64,000 bases of DNA from Gemmobacter megaterium. GTDB lineage: Bacteria > Pseudomonadota > Alphaproteobacteria > Rhodobacterales > Rhodobacteraceae. Position 1 is the first letter of the stretch. Every line of letters begins with the position of its first letter. Below the pieces are notes generated by a model. That model was given only the letters and a program-made list of their open reading frames with translations. It did not search any database and was not told where the DNA came from. A program made the translations under genes and the position numbers. The DNA lies in assembly GCF_900156815.1 (NCBI RefSeq), contig NZ_FTOT01000003.1:310001-374000 (forward strand), read 5' to 3'. Shown one piece after another: positions 61,992-64,000 of this stretch.

Positions 61992-63368
61992 ATGACCCGT
62001 GCCGCCGCCATTGCCGCCGCCGTAGACACTCTGGCCAGTGGCCGGTTCAAGGCTGACCTCGCTCGACGTGTGGCGATGCCGACGGTTTCCCGCGAAGCCG
62101 CACATGCCCCGGATCTGCAACGTTATCTGGACGACGAGTTGGCGCCGATCTTTGCCCGCATGGGGTTCGACCAGCGCCAGTTCCGCCGCGATCCGGCGCC
62201 CGGCGGCTTTCTGCTGGCCTCCCGGATCGAAGATCCTGCACTGCCGACGGTGCTGATGTATGGCCACGGCGATGTGGTCACGGGCGTTCCCGAAATGTGG
62301 TCCGCAGGCTTGTCCCCGTTCGAGTTGACCGAACGCGATGGTGTTTGGTACGGGCGCGGCACTGCGGACAACAAGGGGCAGCATTCGGTCAACCTGGCGG
62401 CGATCGAGGCTGTTCTGTCGGTGAACGGGCGTCTTGGCTTCAACCTCAAGTTCCTGATGGAAATGGGCGAGGAATACGGCTCGCCGGGCCTTGCAGATCT
62501 GGTGGCCGAGAACCCCGAGGCGTTTGCCGCCGACATGCTGATCGCCTCGGACGGGCCGCGTATCGGGCGGTTGCAGCCCACGATCTTTCTGGGCGCGCGC
62601 GGCGGGCTGAACATCCATCTCGAAGTGGTGGCACGCGAGGGGTATCACCATTCGGGCAACTGGGGCGGCCTGCTGGCCAATCCCGGCGTGGAACTCGCCC
62701 ATGCCATCGCCGCGCTGATCGGCCCGACCGGCGAATGCCTGGTGCCCGAATTGACCCCCGGCCGCATTCCGGCGGATGTCCAAGAGGCACTGGCGCGCTG
62801 CACCATCGAAACCTCGCCCGGCGATCCGCCGTTGGACCCGTGGTGGGGCGCGCCCGGACTGTCCCAGGCCGAGCGTGTCTATGGCTGGTCCACGCTGGAG
62901 GTGATGGAGATGGAATGCGGCAACATCGCCAAGCCGCTGTATGCCATTCCTCCATGGGCGCGGGCGCGGCTGCAACTGCGCCATCCGGTCGGGGTGGATA
63001 CCGATGCCGTACTCCCCGCCGTGCGCCGCACACTGGACGCCGCCGGTTTCCAGCGGGTCCGGATCGTGCCTGCGACCGATGCCGCCTTTCCGGCCAGCCG
63101 GTCCGATCTTCAGAATGACTGGGTGCGGTTTGCCAGCGCCTCGCTGGAACGCACCTTGGGCAAGCCCCCGGTAATTCTGCCCAATCTGGGTGGATCGCTG
63201 CCCAATACGATCTTTACCGACACGCTGGGCCTGCCGACCATATGGGTGCCGCATTCCTATCCGGGCTGCGGCCAACACGGCGCCGACGAGCATCTTCCGG
63301 TGTCGATCGTGCACGAAGGTCTGGCCATGATGGCCGGGCTGTTCTGGGATCTGGGGCACCGGGCATGA
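61992..63368 (+). CDS. M20 family metallopeptidase
   Basis: This 458-residue zinc peptidase/deacylase of the M20A/F type has the metal and catalytic motifs YGHGDVVTG, GRGTADNKGQ, EMGEEYGSPGL and a C-terminal HSYPGCGQHGADEH. It differs from the M20D amidohydrolase at the left edge, being longer with the ArgE/DapE-like pattern. It is cytoplasmic. Coupled by ATGA overlap to the PLP enzyme, it may release an amino acid that the latter uses. Confidence 0.9.
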   Translation: MTRAAAIAAAVDTLASGRFKADLARRVAMPTVSREAAHAPDLQRYLDDELAPIFARMGFDQRQFRRDPAPGGFLLASRIEDPALPTVLMYGHGDVVTGVPEMWSAGLSPFELTERDGVWYGRGTADNKGQHSVNLAAIEAVLSVNGRLGFNLKFLMEMGEEYGSPGLADLVAENPEAFAADMLIASDGPRIGRLQPTIFLGARGGLNIHLEVVAREGYHHSGNWGGLLANPGVELAHAIAALIGPTGECLVPELTPGRIPADVQEALARCTIETSPGDPPLDPWWGAPGLSQAERVYGWSTLEVMEMECGNIAKPLYAIPPWARARLQLRHPVGVDTDAVLPAVRRTLDAAGFQRVRIVPATDAAFPASRSDLQNDWVRFASASLERTLGKPPVILPNLGGSLPNTIFTDTLGLPTIWVPHSYPGCGQHGADEHLPVSIVHEGLAMMAGLFWDLGHRA

Positions 63369-64000
63369 GCTATTTTCTCTATCATTCCATCGGAACCTTT
63401 CCCGGCAAGGAAGCGGCGGTGAACCGGGCCGTCGCCGAATTCACCCGCCACTGGTGCGCCCAGGATGATGGTCAATGGCCCGACGCCATGGCACGGCGGG
63501 CCACCTTCATCACCGCCTGGCAACGGCTCATCGGCGCGCCGGACAGCACCCTGACCCTGGCGGAAAGCGTGACGGGCGCGCTCTATTCCCTGATGCGCGG
63601 GCTACCGGAAAGGCGACTGGCGGGCGGCGTGGTTCTGGTGGCGCAGGATTGCTTTCCCAGCTTGCACTTCCTGCTCGCCGAACTGGCGCGGCGCATCGGC
63701 TTTACCCTGCGCACCGTCGCCCCGACCGGCGGGCGCGCCTATGTGACCGATGACGACTTCATCGCCGAATGGGGCCCGGAGGTGCGGCTGGCGCTGATCA
63801 CCTGGGTCACATCCACCGCCTCGCACCGGGCCGATCTGGACCGCCTTCTCGATCACGGCCGCCGCATGGGCAGCCTGGTGGGCGTGGACATCACCCAAGG
63901 GGTGGGGATCCGCCCCTATTCCGCACATGCCGACTTCACCGTCGGCTCCTCGCTGAAATGGTTGTGCGGCGTGTCCGGGGCAGGGGTCTTGCAGGTGATG
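63365..64000 (+). CDS. PLP-dependent class V aminotransferase-fold enzyme (partial)
   Basis: The first 212 residues are present; the gene runs off the window. Features of the fold are TLAESVTGALYSLM (cofactor phosphate region), a Schiff-base aspartate/glutamine pair in GVDITQGVG, and the PLP lysine Lys198 in GSSLKWLCGVSGAG. This resembles kynureninase, cysteine desulfurase-like lyases or isopenicillin-N-epimerase relatives. The start overlaps the M20 stop by four bases. Confidence 0.85.
   Translation, partial: MSYFLYHSIGTFPGKEAAVNRAVAEFTRHWCAQDDGQWPDAMARRATFITAWQRLIGAPDSTLTLAESVTGALYSLMRGLPERRLAGGVVLVAQDCFPSLHFLLAELARRIGFTLRTVAPTGGRAYVTDDDFIAEWGPEVRLALITWVTSTASHRADLDRLLDHGRRMGSLVGVDITQGVGIRPYSAHADFTVGSSLKWLCGVSGAGVLQVM

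Overview
The window reads as chromosomal DNA of a GC-rich alphaproteobacterium, most likely of the Rhodobacteraceae/Paracoccaceae (Paracoccus or Rhodobacter relatives). The reasons are the strong G/C third-position bias, two complete TRAP transporters, a hmuSTUV heme operon, a candidate Iron-Rhodo-box (TGA-N9-TCA), and many small catabolic operons each next to its own LysR, IclR, TetR or GntR regulator. Genes are tightly packed, often with 4-bp ATGA or 1-bp TGATG overlaps. I saw no rRNA, tRNA, CRISPR array or intact insertion sequence. The only recombination gene is an orphan serine recombinase near the left end.

Layout, left to right. 1-3.4 kb: end of an unknown gene, an M20 amidohydrolase, the recombinase and a FAD monooxygenase. 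3.4-6.3 kb: a TRAP transporter (minus strand). 6.4-10.2 kb: heme uptake operon hmuSTUV (minus). 10.4-14.3 kb: an alpha-hydroxy-acid oxidase, then a SulP anion transporter with a tandem universal stress protein. 14.7-23.6 kb: an ABC peptide/opine-type uptake system spread over two strands. Its solute-binding protein (plus) lies apart from the permease/ATPase operon (minus), with a BCCT transporter and a gamma-glutamylcyclotransferase-like gene between. The binding protein appears to be a circular permutant of family 5, and it shares an exact operator half-site pair (CATTCC-N5-GGAATG) with the LysR/ABC-operon intergenic region. 23.6-34.7 kb: a minus-strand catabolic region with a TRAP transporter, a luciferase-like flavin monooxygenase, two alpha/beta hydrolases, RibB, two SDRs, an Old Yellow Enzyme, a YCII protein and an IclR regulator. 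The motif CCACATWGTGG recurs at both operon heads.

35.1-42.0 kb: an acyl-CoA catabolic operon (hydratase/FAH-like, acyl-CoA ligase, acyl-CoA dehydrogenase, SDR) divergent from a TetR regulator, then a DUF35 plus thiolase-like pair in which the catalytic cysteines are missing. 42.5-53.3 kb: a second ABC system (binding protein, two permeases, two ATPases) with two amidohydrolases inside the operon, then a hydantoin-racemase-like gene, a flavin reductase and a GntR regulator. The palindrome ATTG-N4-CAAT occurs before the first gene of the operon and before the regulator. 53.3-58.9 kb: a second, non-canonical heme locus (TonB receptor, SbmA/BacA-like ABC protein, HutX/half-HmuS-like protein, ChaN-like protein). 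Divergent from it are a small exported protein and a hybrid histidine kinase (59.1-61.1 kb). 61.2-64 kb: a GntR regulator, an M20 peptidase and the start of a PLP-dependent class V aminotransferase-fold enzyme that runs off the edge.

Overall this is a scavenging region: solute importers paired with dedicated hydrolytic or oxidative enzymes and local regulators, plus two routes for heme. Substrates cannot be named from sequence alone. The strongest new leads are the permuted binding protein with its shared operator, the thiolase-like/DUF35 pair, the amidohydrolase lacking HxH, and the second heme locus.
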